26,183 nt of DNA, taken from positions 1-26,183 of IMG/VR virus record IMGVR_UViG_3300027905_000375; one strand, given 5' to 3'. Shown here piece after piece: positions 1 through 6,955 of the stretch (the first letter of the stretch is position 1; each line of letters opens with the position of its first letter). The notes beneath the pieces are model-generated. The model worked only from the letters and a program-made list of their open reading frames with translations, searched no databases and was not told the origin of the DNA. A program made the position numbers and the translations under genes. This stretch comes from a virus.

Positions 1-158
1 CGGAAGGCCGCGGCCGCGCCCCCGAGGTTCGCCAGCACCGTGGCCTTGTCCTGCGGGATGATGGCGGCGCGCGTCGGGCTCGTGCCCACGGTGCCGAAGT
101 ACGGGGCCGGCAGTGCCTGCTGCGGCTCCACGGCACTCTGGATCATCGTCGTAGCCAT
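1..158 (-). CDS. Hypothetical protein, N-terminal fragment (runs off the left edge)
   Basis: An ATG at 158 is preceded by AAGGAG about 9 nt upstream. The frame stays open to the window edge, giving about 52 codons. The visible N-terminus begins MATTMIQSAVEPQQ and continues as a Pro/Ala-rich, weakly hydrophobic stretch with no signal peptide or membrane segment. It follows the lysis genes on the same strand, so it is probably the next gene of the operon. I do not recognise the family. The gene is incomplete, so no function is assigned. Confidence 0.6.
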   Translation of the reverse strand, partial: MATTMIQSAVEPQQALPAPYFGTVGTSPTRAAIIPQDKATVLANLGGAAAAF

Positions 159-227
159 CGTGGGCTCCTTGGGCGGGATTCTACGTCGGTTTGCCGTCCC
201 GTGACAACAAGACCGGATCCCCGGGGC

Positions 228-359
228 TCAGCGCCACCACCAGGCCAGCACGTCCAGGCCCACGTCGAAGGCGCGCGCCCAGCACGGGATCCCGCGGGCG
301 CCGAGCGGCGGGTAGACCCGGGTCCAGAGGACCCACAGCAGCAGGGCCGCCAGCGCCAC
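228..359 (-). CDS. Small putative membrane protein (43 aa)
   Basis: A GTG start at 359 lies nine bases beyond the endolysin stop codon, in the same frame, with GAGG of that stop region acting as a plausible ribosome binding site. The product is 43 aa. Residues 2-12 are strongly hydrophobic (ALAALLLWVLW), followed by a Pro/Gly turn and a Trp-rich C-terminus (AWWWR). One membrane segment is likely. Its place directly after the peptidase and muramidase suggests a lysis accessory role (small holin or spanin-like component), but this is inference from position. It could also be a chance open frame in GC-rich DNA. Confidence 0.4.
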   Translation of the reverse strand: MALAALLLWVLWTRVYPPLGARGIPCWARAFDVGLDVLAWWWR

Positions 360-368
360 GACCGCGCC

Positions 369-1052
369 TCAGCAGCTCGCCGCCGTGGCGACGCCCCACA
401 GGCGCCGCAGGCCTTCGACCGTGCCGTTCCAGTGGCTGCGGTCCAGGTCGCCGTCCACGCCGGGGAGCCGATGATCGGCCTGGGTGAACTGGTGCCCCGA
501 CCACGTGGGCCACGGGGCCACGGCGGCATCCGTCGGCACGGCCGCGGGGTCGGCCGGATACCAGGCCACCAGCAGCGGGCAGTCCTGGAAGACCGGGTCG
601 GCGAAGGCCTTCTGGTTCTCCTGGACGGTCGAGAGTTGGACGTACAGTACCGGCGAGCGCCCGATCAGTTCCTTGATCCGTGCCGCGTAGACCCTGGCCT
701 GGGCGATCGTCGCGGTCGTGCCGCCCGGCGTCGTGTTGCGCTCCAGGTCGATCATCGGCAGGAGGTCCGCCGGGAATAGGCCGCCTTCCGTCGACTTCAC
801 GAGCGCCACGAAGGCGTCGGCCTGCGCGGTCGGGTCCTCGCCGGTGAGGAAGTCGTAGGCGCCCCACAGGAGCCCCGCGCGGCGCGCGCCGTCCCGGTGC
901 GCCTGGTAGGTGGGGTCGCGGTAGCCGAGGCCCTGGTCGATCTTGTGGATCACGGCCAGCACCTGGGTGCCGTCCGGCTGCGGGGCGGCGATGGCGGCCC
1001 AGTCCCGGACCGCGTTGTGGTGCGACATGTCGAGGATCGCGCCGCGCAGCAT
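369..1052 (-). CDS. Endolysin, GH25-family muramidase (lysozyme)
   Basis: The 227-aa product matches the glycoside hydrolase 25 fold along its whole length. The N-terminal strand reads GAILDMSHHN (Asp8 in the usual GH25 first-strand position). A VIHKIDQG segment corresponds to the KATEG region. LPMIDLE (Asp102, Glu104) is the catalytic DxE strand, and YVQLS, LVAWYP and WPTWSGHQFT match later strands. GH25 enzymes cleave the beta-1,4 bond between N-acetylmuramic acid and N-acetylglucosamine in peptidoglycan. The start is the ATG at 1052, which overlaps the TGA of the upstream C1 peptidase (TGATG), so translation is probably coupled. The frame extends 30 codons further upstream, but that part is antiparallel shadow inside the peptidase gene. 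No cell-wall-binding domain or signal peptide is visible, so a holin is needed for export. Confidence 0.88.
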   Translation of the reverse strand: MLRGAILDMSHHNAVRDWAAIAAPQPDGTQVLAVIHKIDQGLGYRDPTYQAHRDGARRAGLLWGAYDFLTGEDPTAQADAFVALVKSTEGGLFPADLLPMIDLERNTTPGGTTATIAQARVYAARIKELIGRSPVLYVQLSTVQENQKAFADPVFQDCPLLVAWYPADPAAVPTDAAVAPWPTWSGHQFTQADHRLPGVDGDLDRSHWNGTVEGLRRLWGVATAASC

Positions 1053-1840
1053 CACTCCGCCCCGGTCCACGCTTCGATCAGGAAGGGCAGGAAGGCGAAG
1101 GGGATCCAGCAGTCCCCGTGGTCTCCCCAGGCGACTCCCCATTGATTGCGCACCAAGAAGGCCGCACGCGCGTTGTCGTAGCCGAGCGCCAAGAGGGCGT
1201 GGCCCCCGAGGAAGCCCTCGGCATCCGGGTTCGGGACCGCGATGTTCCCCTCGGCATCCGGCTGCTCGAAGCTCTGGTACACCTGGATCCCGAAGACCAC
1301 CGGGTTCGCCACCAGCGCGCGCTTGAGCAGTTCCAGGTCACGCTGCACCGGGAACACGGCGCCGAGCTTCCAGTCGTTGGCCGCGCAGTCGGCGAGGGGC
1401 AGCGGCGGCCTCGTGAAGTCGCCGGCGACGTAGGGCATGTCCTGCTCGGGGCAGATCCCGCGGTTCTGCGCGACGTGCGCGCCGTCCCCCAGGCTGGCGC
1501 CGCTGTCCTCGTCGATCCGGCCCTCGATCATGCGCTCGTAGAAGTAGACGAACGCGGGGCTCAGGTCGAACGCCAGGGGCTGACCGACCGTGTGGCCGTG
1601 GATGGCGGCGCGTGCCCCCGCCCAGGCGAAGCCGGAGCACGACCCCTCCTGGAGCTGGTCGCGCACCGGGCGCGCGTACATGCGCAGGTCCACTACGTCG
1701 GGTAGCGGGCTCCCCATGCCCACTGATCGGTACGCCCGCAGCATCGGGTGGGCGTCGTGCGTGGGCCGCAACATGTAGCGGAACCCGATCATGGACTTCG
1801 CGGGTTTCCGTGGCGCGTGCGTGTGGCGGTGTCGGTTCAC
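1052..1840 (-). CDS. Papain-like (C1 family) cysteine peptidase
   Basis: The 262-aa protein has the catalytic signature of clan CA/C1 peptidases. The oxyanion Gln62 and nucleophile Cys68 sit six residues apart (DQLQEGSCSGFAWA, as in papain DQxxCGSCWAF). His214 lies in GGHALLALGYD and Asn232 in VRNQWGVAWGDHG (the usual NSWG-type motif). There is no obvious signal peptide; the first 30 residues are basic and may be a short pro-region. It starts at the ATG overlapping the lipoprotein stop (ATGA) and its own TGA overlaps the muramidase start, so the three genes form a translationally coupled block. In a phage it could cleave host-envelope or peptidoglycan cross-link peptides, or act on virion proteins. 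The neighbouring muramidase favours a lysis role, but that is inference. Confidence 0.85.
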   Translation of the reverse strand: MNRHRHTHAPRKPAKSMIGFRYMLRPTHDAHPMLRAYRSVGMGSPLPDVVDLRMYARPVRDQLQEGSCSGFAWAGARAAIHGHTVGQPLAFDLSPAFVYFYERMIEGRIDEDSGASLGDGAHVAQNRGICPEQDMPYVAGDFTRPPLPLADCAANDWKLGAVFPVQRDLELLKRALVANPVVFGIQVYQSFEQPDAEGNIAVPNPDAEGFLGGHALLALGYDNARAAFLVRNQWGVAWGDHGDCWIPFAFLPFLIEAWTGAE

Positions 1841-2025
1841 AGGGCCCCTTCCCGGCGTGCCGCGGCACCCACCGGGACGCCGCCCGAGAATCCGCCGTCG
1901 GTCAACTGGAGCGTGCCGTCACCCGCGCACCCGTGCGAGGTCGGCGAGCGAGGTGGGAGCATGCGCCAGGCGCACCCGGCGCCTAGGCCGATCACCGCCG
2001 CGAGGATGAGGAGACGCCGCTTCAT
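1837..2025 (-). CDS. Small putative lipoprotein (o-spanin-like candidate)
   Basis: The 62-aa product begins MKRRLLILAAVIGLGAGC: two Arg after Met, a hydrophobic core and a Cys at residue 18. This resembles a lipoprotein signal peptide, although the residue at -3 is Gly rather than Leu. The mature part would be about 45 aa, rich in Pro, Gly and Ser, with no recognisable domain. The ATG at 2025 abuts the stop codon of the upstream membrane protein (2026), and its TGA overlaps the peptidase ATG. Size, lipobox-like Cys and position in the lysis block resemble Rz1-type outer-membrane spanins of Gram-negative phages. That assignment is tentative. Confidence 0.62.
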   Translation of the reverse strand: MKRRLLILAAVIGLGAGCAWRMLPPRSPTSHGCAGDGTLQLTDGGFSGGVPVGAAARREGAL

Positions 2026-2826
2026 CTACCAGGACAGGATGACGGTGTTGCCCGGGGGCGGGGCCGAGGCAACCGGCGCAGGCACGCCCACCACCGGCGA
2101 AGTGCTCGGAGCGCCTGCGCCCCCAGGGCCCCCGCCCAGGCTGAAGTTGAACCCGAGGCTGACGAGGCCGAACCAGGAAGCCGCCCCGGCCGACACGTAG
2201 AGATCCCGCCCGCCGCCGGCGCAGAGGAGGCCCTGAAAGGTGCAGACCAGCGCGGCCGCCGCCGCCGAGGTCACACCCGCGCCGTGCCCGAGGAACGCCG
2301 CGCCCTCGATCGACAAGAGGTCGTAGGAGTGCCCGGCGATCACCTTCGGGAAGAACCCGTACGAAACGGCGTAGCCGGCGCCCGCGCCCAGGACGGCGGT
2401 CTGCTTGGCTCCCGTGAAATCGATCCTCACGAGCGGCACGGTGGGTCCGCTCGACAGGCCGTCGGCGCGAGCTGGAACCGCCATGAAGGCGGAGAGCAGC
2501 GCGAGGAACAGGGGCGCGAGGATGATGGCGGCCGGCGGGGGCGGCAGGGGCGCCGGCGCGGGCTTGGTGGTCTCGCTCCCGATCGCGTGGATCAGGGCGT
2601 TCAGGGCCTGGTCGTGAGCGTCGGCGAGCGTGAGCGGCCACTTGAACCAGCCGGCAGTCTCGCCGCGTTCCAGGAACGACACGATCCCGACGAGGACGTG
2701 CAGCCAGGTCTCCACGCGCGGGTGCTTGATCGCCCAGCGGTTGGCGACGGAGGCGGTCAGGATGGTTCCGAGAGCCGAGAGGATCGCGACGTGGTGCGCG
2801 ACCAGGAATGCCCAAATGGCGGTCAT
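2026..2826 (-). CDS. Membrane protein with holin-like N-terminus and exported glycine-rich C-terminal domain
   Basis: The 266-aa protein has a hydrophobic N-terminus (residues about 4-28) and a second hydrophobic patch around 42-55. A Pro/Ala linker at 90-97 leads to a long hydrophobic stretch (about 98-117) ending in VPARADG, which looks like a signal-peptidase site. Residues 120-266 are Gly/Ala-rich with alternating beta-like segments (for example RDLYVSAGAASWFGLVSLGF) and a Pro-rich tail. The N-terminal third could be a holin or holin-like segment, given the peptidase and muramidase downstream. The C-terminal part would then sit outside the cytoplasm. I do not recognise a named family. The start is ATG 2826, with GGAGG rather far upstream (about 15 nt). 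Confidence 0.7.
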   Translation of the reverse strand: MTAIWAFLVAHHVAILSALGTILTASVANRWAIKHPRVETWLHVLVGIVSFLERGETAGWFKWPLTLADAHDQALNALIHAIGSETTKPAPAPLPPPPAAIILAPLFLALLSAFMAVPARADGLSSGPTVPLVRIDFTGAKQTAVLGAGAGYAVSYGFFPKVIAGHSYDLLSIEGAAFLGHGAGVTSAAAAALVCTFQGLLCAGGGRDLYVSAGAASWFGLVSLGFNFSLGGGPGGAGAPSTSPVVGVPAPVASAPPPGNTVILSW

Positions 2827-2857
2827 GGGCAGAGGGTTTCACCTCCGCCCGCCCCTG

Positions 2858-3358
2858 TCAAGGGTCCCCCCGGGTAGGCACCCCGAGCTTGGCGGCGATC
2901 CGCGTGATGTTGTCGTGGTCGGCCGCACGCTCCTTCAAGTCTTCCAACCGGTCGGCCTTGTACTGGATCACGAACTCGCTGAACGACCCGGCGAGCGCCG
3001 CGGTCGACGCCTTGTCGGCGGCGTCCCCGGCCTCGTGCTGGGCCACGTTGTCCCGGAGAGTCCCTACTTCGGTCGTGAGGGAGTCCAAATCCTTCCCGGC
3101 GGCGAAGTACAGTAGGCAGAAAGCCACGACGGCCCCGAGACCGCCGAGCAGGCCCGCGACGCCGCCCAAGATGGTCCCAATTCCGATAGTCGCCGGAACG
3201 CGGACCTTGATGTGCCTCGGCTTCTCCTCGTGGGCGTGCGGCGGAACCGCCACCGCGGCGATCTCCCCCGAGATCCCGGACTTCACCTCGACCACCGGGA
3301 TCTCCTGCGGGAGGTGTACGTGGCGCCCCGTCCCGTTGCGGTCATCGTCCTGGCCCAA
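2858..3358 (-). CDS. Single-pass membrane protein with coiled-coil domain (i-spanin-like candidate)
   Basis: The frame encodes a hydrophilic N-terminus, one strong Gly-rich transmembrane segment (IGIGTILGGVAGLLGGLGAV followed by a Leu/Tyr/Phe-rich end), then about 75 residues of charged helix with heptad-like spacing (KDLDSLTTEVGTLRDNVAQH and onward). One membrane anchor plus an external coiled coil is the layout of inner-membrane spanins and of some tail or lysis accessory proteins. The start is uncertain. I chose TTG 3358, just beyond the upstream stop and preceded by GGGGGG. An in-frame GTG at 3403 would overlap the upstream gene by 34 nt without a clear ribosome binding site. No family is recognised from sequence. 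Confidence 0.65.
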   Translation of the reverse strand: MGQDDDRNGTGRHVHLPQEIPVVEVKSGISGEIAAVAVPPHAHEEKPRHIKVRVPATIGIGTILGGVAGLLGGLGAVVAFCLLYFAAGKDLDSLTTEVGTLRDNVAQHEAGDAADKASTAALAGSFSEFVIQYKADRLEDLKERAADHDNITRIAAKLGVPTRGDP

Positions 3359-3369
3359 CGTGCGCCCCC

Positions 3370-3810
3370 CTAGAACATCGCCACGGCCGGCTCGACGTAA
3401 CACGGCGACGTGGGCTTGAGGTGGGTGCGGTGGCCGCTACCGTCGGCCATGATGACCTCGTACTTGTAGTAGCCGGACAGGAGCGCCGGCTTGTAGTCCG
3501 CGGGGTCGATCGTGAAGTCGATCGCCGTCCCCGAGGGGATCGGCGGGATCGACAGGTTCGGCGTGCCGGACTTTTGCAAGAGCGGCACGAAGTCCCTGGT
3601 GACCGGGGGGCCTATCGTCAGCGCGAAGGTCTGGCCGGCCACGATAGGCAGGGGTGAACCCCCGGCCAGCAGCGCCATGACGCGCACCGTGTAGGAGTTG
3701 CCCCGGATGATCCGCAGAGGTTCGCGCGGGTTGGTCGGCACCAAGCGTCCGCGGTTCGTCCCGTCCTCCAGGACGCCCGAGAGGACGATGAGGGCGCGGG
3801 GCAACGCCAT
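3370..3810 (-). CDS. Putative virion structural protein with Ig-like/beta-sandwich character
   Basis: The 146-aa product is predicted beta-rich. It contains a RIIRGNSYTVRVMAL strand region, a Pro-rich central loop, then FTIDPADYKPALLSGYYKYEV and a hydrophilic end. This layout (a request to bind 'RGNSY' then a beta strand, and a 'GYYKYEV' strand near the C-terminus) resembles small Ig-like domains found in baseplate or fibre accessory proteins of phages, such as BppU-type N-terminal modules. I cannot name the family with certainty. An upstream in-frame TTG (3816) exists, but the ATG at 3810 is more natural. It lies downstream of the fibre genes and upstream of the membrane proteins, consistent with a tail-tip or fibre accessory role. 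Confidence 0.65.
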   Translation of the reverse strand: MALPRALIVLSGVLEDGTNRGRLVPTNPREPLRIIRGNSYTVRVMALLAGGSPLPIVAGQTFALTIGPPVTRDFVPLLQKSGTPNLSIPPIPSGTAIDFTIDPADYKPALLSGYYKYEVIMADGSGHRTHLKPTSPCYVEPAVAMF

Positions 3811-3849
3811 GGGCAAAGCCTACTACGAGATCCCACGCGGGGGAAGGAT

Positions 3850-4119
3850 CTACGCCTTCTCCCCCGCGTCTAGCTCGATGGGCGCGCGCCTGATCTCGCC
3901 GGTCACATCGTTCACCCGGTCCTGCGGGCCCAGCTCGTACTTCACCCGGATCGCGTCGTCCAGACGCCGCGCCTCGGCATCACAAGCGGCCTGTGTCGCG
4001 GCGAGGAGCTTGAGCCGCTCGCTCAGGGCCAGGATGGAGGAGGCGGCCTGAGCCGCGCGGAGGTGCGCGTTCGCCGATCGCAGCAGGTCCAACTCCTCGA
4101 CGTGATCTGGCTTGGGCAT
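3850..4119 (-). CDS. Small alpha-helical phage protein
   Basis: The 89-aa product is almost entirely helical and charged, rich in Ala, Leu and Arg, with a coiled-coil-like centre. Its more specific C-terminal part is VKYELGPQDRVNDVTGEIRR. I have the impression of similar small proteins next to fibre genes in other phages but cannot name a family. The start was set by spacing: GGGGAG lies only 1 nt from the first ATG (4125) but 7 nt from the second (4119), so the second is preferred. It is probably cytoplasmic or a minor virion protein; no catalytic motif is seen. Confidence 0.65.
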   Translation of the reverse strand: MPKPDHVEELDLLRSANAHLRAAQAASSILALSERLKLLAATQAACDAEARRLDDAIRVKYELGPQDRVNDVTGEIRRAPIELDAGEKA

Positions 4120-4169
4120 GATCATGCTCCCCTAGGCGGCAACGGGACCCCCTAACAAGTGCGCAAGGC

Positions 4170-6179
4170 CTAGACCGTGGTGTCGACCTGCACGGTGCAG
4201 TTCACGGCACCGGCCCCGGCCACCGCGGACTTCGCCGACAGCGACATCGTCTGCCCGTCGGTGAACACCACGTCGCCGGTCGCGTCCGCTTCGGTCTGCC
4301 CCGCCACGATGGTGACGGTGAGGGCGGTGTTGACGCCGTTTTGACGCAGCGTGAAGGTGTTGTCCTTGTCGGCAGCCACCGTGAACTGTGCGATGATCCG
4401 GCGCGCCGTCCGCCCCTTGACGAGCTTGAGGAAGACCTCGGTGTTGGTGGGGGTCACTCCCCATGGCGCCAGGTAGACGGCACTTCCCGTTTCCGGGAGT
4501 GCCGCGCACCCGAAGATGAAGGGGCCGAGCCCGGCGTGCGTGTCGACGTAGTTCTTCGATGCGGCACCCTGAGCGGTCGCGGGGTCGGCCACGTTGAGGA
4601 TCGATTGGTTGGCGTCCACCGCCCCGTTGGAGCCCGCGAGGGAACCGTCGGTCTTGATCCGCCAGGTCGCCGCCCCGGCGTTCGGGGAGAAGAAGAGTTG
4701 CGCCGGCCCGTGCAGCTCCAACGCATTCGCCGCCACGCCCCCGCTGTCGAGGGACAGGCCGGCCTGTACCGTACCATCCCCGGTGGCGTTGAGGAGCAGC
4801 TCCGCGCGCGTCGCGGCCAGGGCGTCGGGGGTGTTGAGGTTCAGGACCGAGGCAAAGATGCCGAGACCGAGCCGCTGGGTCTTGAGCACCATCTGCCCGA
4901 CCACCCCGAGGGCGCCGTCGAAGTAGAGGTCCGCCCGGTGCGTGTGCCCGGCGCCGTCCCCGTCGAGCGCCGTGTAGCTCGGCTTCACGTGCGCCGCCGC
5001 CCCGGTGAAGTCGGGGTTGAGCGTCATGGACAGGTGGGCGCCCACGTGCCCGTCGATCCCCACGGAGAAGGTGACGTTGCCGAGGAGGTCGAGCGCGTCG
5101 AGCAGGTCCCCGGTCTGCGTGTACGTCCCGTTCCCGACCAGCGTGAGGGTCGCGGCGACCCCACTGGTGTCCTGGCTGAGGATCGATAGGAGCCCGCCGG
5201 TGTCCTCGTAGACCTGGGTGGTGTGGTCGGCGTGTGCCTTCCAGAAGGTGGCGACGCCCCCGAAGTGGGGGTTGTCGGCGCCTGCGCCGCTGAACCCGTA
5301 GGCCCCGCCGCCCGTGAACATCACGTCGAACGTGCCGCCCCCGCCGTCCACACTCGTGATGATGCCGAGGGGAACCGCGATGGCCCCCGACCCTGAACTG
5401 TGGGTCGGGATGTTGGTGAGCTTGCCGCCGGGGCCGAGGAAGATCGGCTGGGACTGCGCGAACGGCCAACCCGGCAGCGCGGCACCCGGAATCGCGTAGA
5501 CCGGGCCGACCAGCCGGATGTAGCAAAGCTCCCCGGCGTTGGCCGTGAGGGCCCCGTCACTGACCCTGGCAATCATCAGCCCCTGGACCTGGCCGAACTG
5601 GCCCCCGTTGAAGTCCGTGGGCTCCCAGGTCTGGATCCGCTCCTGCCCCGGGAGACCCACCTTGAGGGTGTCGTTACCGCCGGTCGGGTAGGCCACGTCT
5701 CCGAAGGTCAGCGTCGAGGCGGGCCCCACCTCCCCGGTGACCACGGGGCCGTCGGCGAACATCTGCTCCAGCCTCGCCAGCCAGCCCTTCGCCCCCGCGG
5801 CCGGCGCCTGCGCGCCCACGGCCGCGGCCCAGCCGCGCGTCGACGAGTCCTCGACGGTCTCGCCGGCCGCCGGGATGCGCTCCCGGGTCTTGAGGCTCCG
5901 GATGCCGACGATCGCCGTGTCGGAGGTCTCGGTCGGCAGCGTCTGGTTGACCGTGAGGCGGAGCCGGGTCGTACCCTCTTTGCGTGGTGTATACGTGGGG
6001 TTGTGGATGTTGGTCGCCGAGAGGTTGTCAGTAGTGCCTGGGGGCTGGTCTAGAATCTCCCACAGCCACGAAACGACACCTGCGTCGTTCTGGTTTGTGA
6101 GCTGGACGAGGTCATCAATGGGAAGGTCGTCGTTGCTTCCAGGTACGGCGTTGATTGTGATCTTGGCTACCGGGGGCAT
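4170..6179 (-). CDS. Tail fibre / receptor-binding structural protein (669 aa)
   Basis: The N-terminal ~90 residues look like a PKD/Ig-like beta-sandwich (VSWLWEILDQPPGTT, then NPTYTPRKEGTTRLRLTVN). The rest is long, beta-rich and Gly/Thr/Asn-rich with few charges, as in fibre shafts. It includes a TAQGAASKNYVDTH segment of the type common in fibre proteins before a C-terminal beta domain ending in VNCTVQVDTTV. The likely role is host recognition at the baseplate. The ATG at 6179 has GAGGAGGT upstream and lies inside the last codons of the GIY-YIG gene. The first ~200 nt look AT-richer than the rest of the gene, which may reflect co-conversion with the neighbouring homing endonuclease. Confidence 0.75.
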   Translation of the reverse strand: MPPVAKITINAVPGSNDDLPIDDLVQLTNQNDAGVVSWLWEILDQPPGTTDNLSATNIHNPTYTPRKEGTTRLRLTVNQTLPTETSDTAIVGIRSLKTRERIPAAGETVEDSSTRGWAAAVGAQAPAAGAKGWLARLEQMFADGPVVTGEVGPASTLTFGDVAYPTGGNDTLKVGLPGQERIQTWEPTDFNGGQFGQVQGLMIARVSDGALTANAGELCYIRLVGPVYAIPGAALPGWPFAQSQPIFLGPGGKLTNIPTHSSGSGAIAVPLGIITSVDGGGGTFDVMFTGGGAYGFSGAGADNPHFGGVATFWKAHADHTTQVYEDTGGLLSILSQDTSGVAATLTLVGNGTYTQTGDLLDALDLLGNVTFSVGIDGHVGAHLSMTLNPDFTGAAAHVKPSYTALDGDGAGHTHRADLYFDGALGVVGQMVLKTQRLGLGIFASVLNLNTPDALAATRAELLLNATGDGTVQAGLSLDSGGVAANALELHGPAQLFFSPNAGAATWRIKTDGSLAGSNGAVDANQSILNVADPATAQGAASKNYVDTHAGLGPFIFGCAALPETGSAVYLAPWGVTPTNTEVFLKLVKGRTARRIIAQFTVAADKDNTFTLRQNGVNTALTVTIVAGQTEADATGDVVFTDGQTMSLSAKSAVAGAGAVNCTVQVDTTV

Positions 6180-6943
6180 GCTACCTCCTCGTACTTCAAC
6201 ACGTGCCCCGCCGCGGTCTTGGACACGCCTCGCAGGTGTCGTGAAATCGCCTGTTTGCTTACCCCGTACGCAACCGCCGCCTCCCTGAGTGTGTAGTACC
6301 GATTCCCTTCCTCATCGTAGTAAGGGCGCAGTCCGGCCCGACGAGCTTGCGCGCGTCTGGCCTCTGGATCCGTGAATCGTTCCGTTTGGAACACGGACAT
6401 TTTGCGGCGCGATTCATCCGTCGCGCCCTGCTGGAGATACCCGAGTGCGACCGCCCGCTCCTCCGTAGTCTTGGCCTTCCATCGTTGCCGGGCAAACTCG
6501 GCTATTCGGCGCCGCCCATCGGGGGAAGGTGGGGTCCGCGCGTGGCTCGACAACCTCCGTTCACGAGTGGCAGGGTCGGCCCAGGATAGCTGTGTGGCCA
6601 ACGACATCTTTGCCCGCGATTCCGGAGAATGATTGTGTCCTACTTGGCCCCCGTCCGAATGGTTGGTGAGGTCGGGGTCGAGGTCACGATAGGCCGCGAT
6701 CCATTTCCGTTCGGCGGTATCAAGCGCTGTGTCATCGTTCCCCTGTACCACTTCCAGCACAAGACCGATCGGCGCATGACCCAGGGACCGTAACCACCGC
6801 GCAGAATGGGTAGAGGTGCCCCGGCGCGAATCTGCGATGTGGAGCGCAATGCGCTTCGTCAGGCGCAAGTGGGTCTGCCCCACGTACCTCACCCGCCCCG
6901 TGCAAGGGTCGATCAGGGCATAGATGAGGGCTTGCGGCGGCAT
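6167..6943 (-). CDS. GIY-YIG homing endonuclease (freestanding)
   Basis: The 258-aa protein has an N-terminal GIY-YIG nuclease domain. IYALIDPCTGRVRYVGQT carries the two signature strands (LIY and YVG forms), an Arg-containing helix (LTKRIALHI) follows, and a Glu in AERKWIAAY is the probable metal-binding residue. The middle holds basic NUMOD-like repeats (SPESRAKMS, DESRRKMS). The C-terminus is a helix-turn-helix/IENR1-type DNA-binding module (YYTLREAAVAYGVSKQAISR). Such enzymes cut a specific site in a sequence lacking the gene and are copied in by repair. There are no signs of an intron: it stands alone between two fibre genes, with AGGAGG before ATG 6943 and a 13-nt overlap with the next gene. 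It looks less GC-rich than its neighbours, consistent with transfer. Confidence 0.85.
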   Translation of the reverse strand: MPPQALIYALIDPCTGRVRYVGQTHLRLTKRIALHIADSRRGTSTHSARWLRSLGHAPIGLVLEVVQGNDDTALDTAERKWIAAYRDLDPDLTNHSDGGQVGHNHSPESRAKMSLATQLSWADPATRERRLSSHARTPPSPDGRRRIAEFARQRWKAKTTEERAVALGYLQQGATDESRRKMSVFQTERFTDPEARRAQARRAGLRPYYDEEGNRYYTLREAAVAYGVSKQAISRHLRGVSKTAAGHVLKYEEVACPR

Positions 6944-6955
6944 CGCGGCCTCCTG

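Noticed and set aside
2856-2861. A perfect TTGACA on the minus strand as a promoter for 2026-2826.
   Set aside because: It is formed by the stop codon of the upstream gene. At 16-17 nt spacing only AACCCT/AAACCC is found, a poor -10 box.
4132-5526. A long minus-strand frame inside the fibre gene, and similar antisense frames throughout (for example 12317-14116 plus).
   Set aside because: They are Arg-rich shadows of well-supported genes without motifs or ribosome binding sites.
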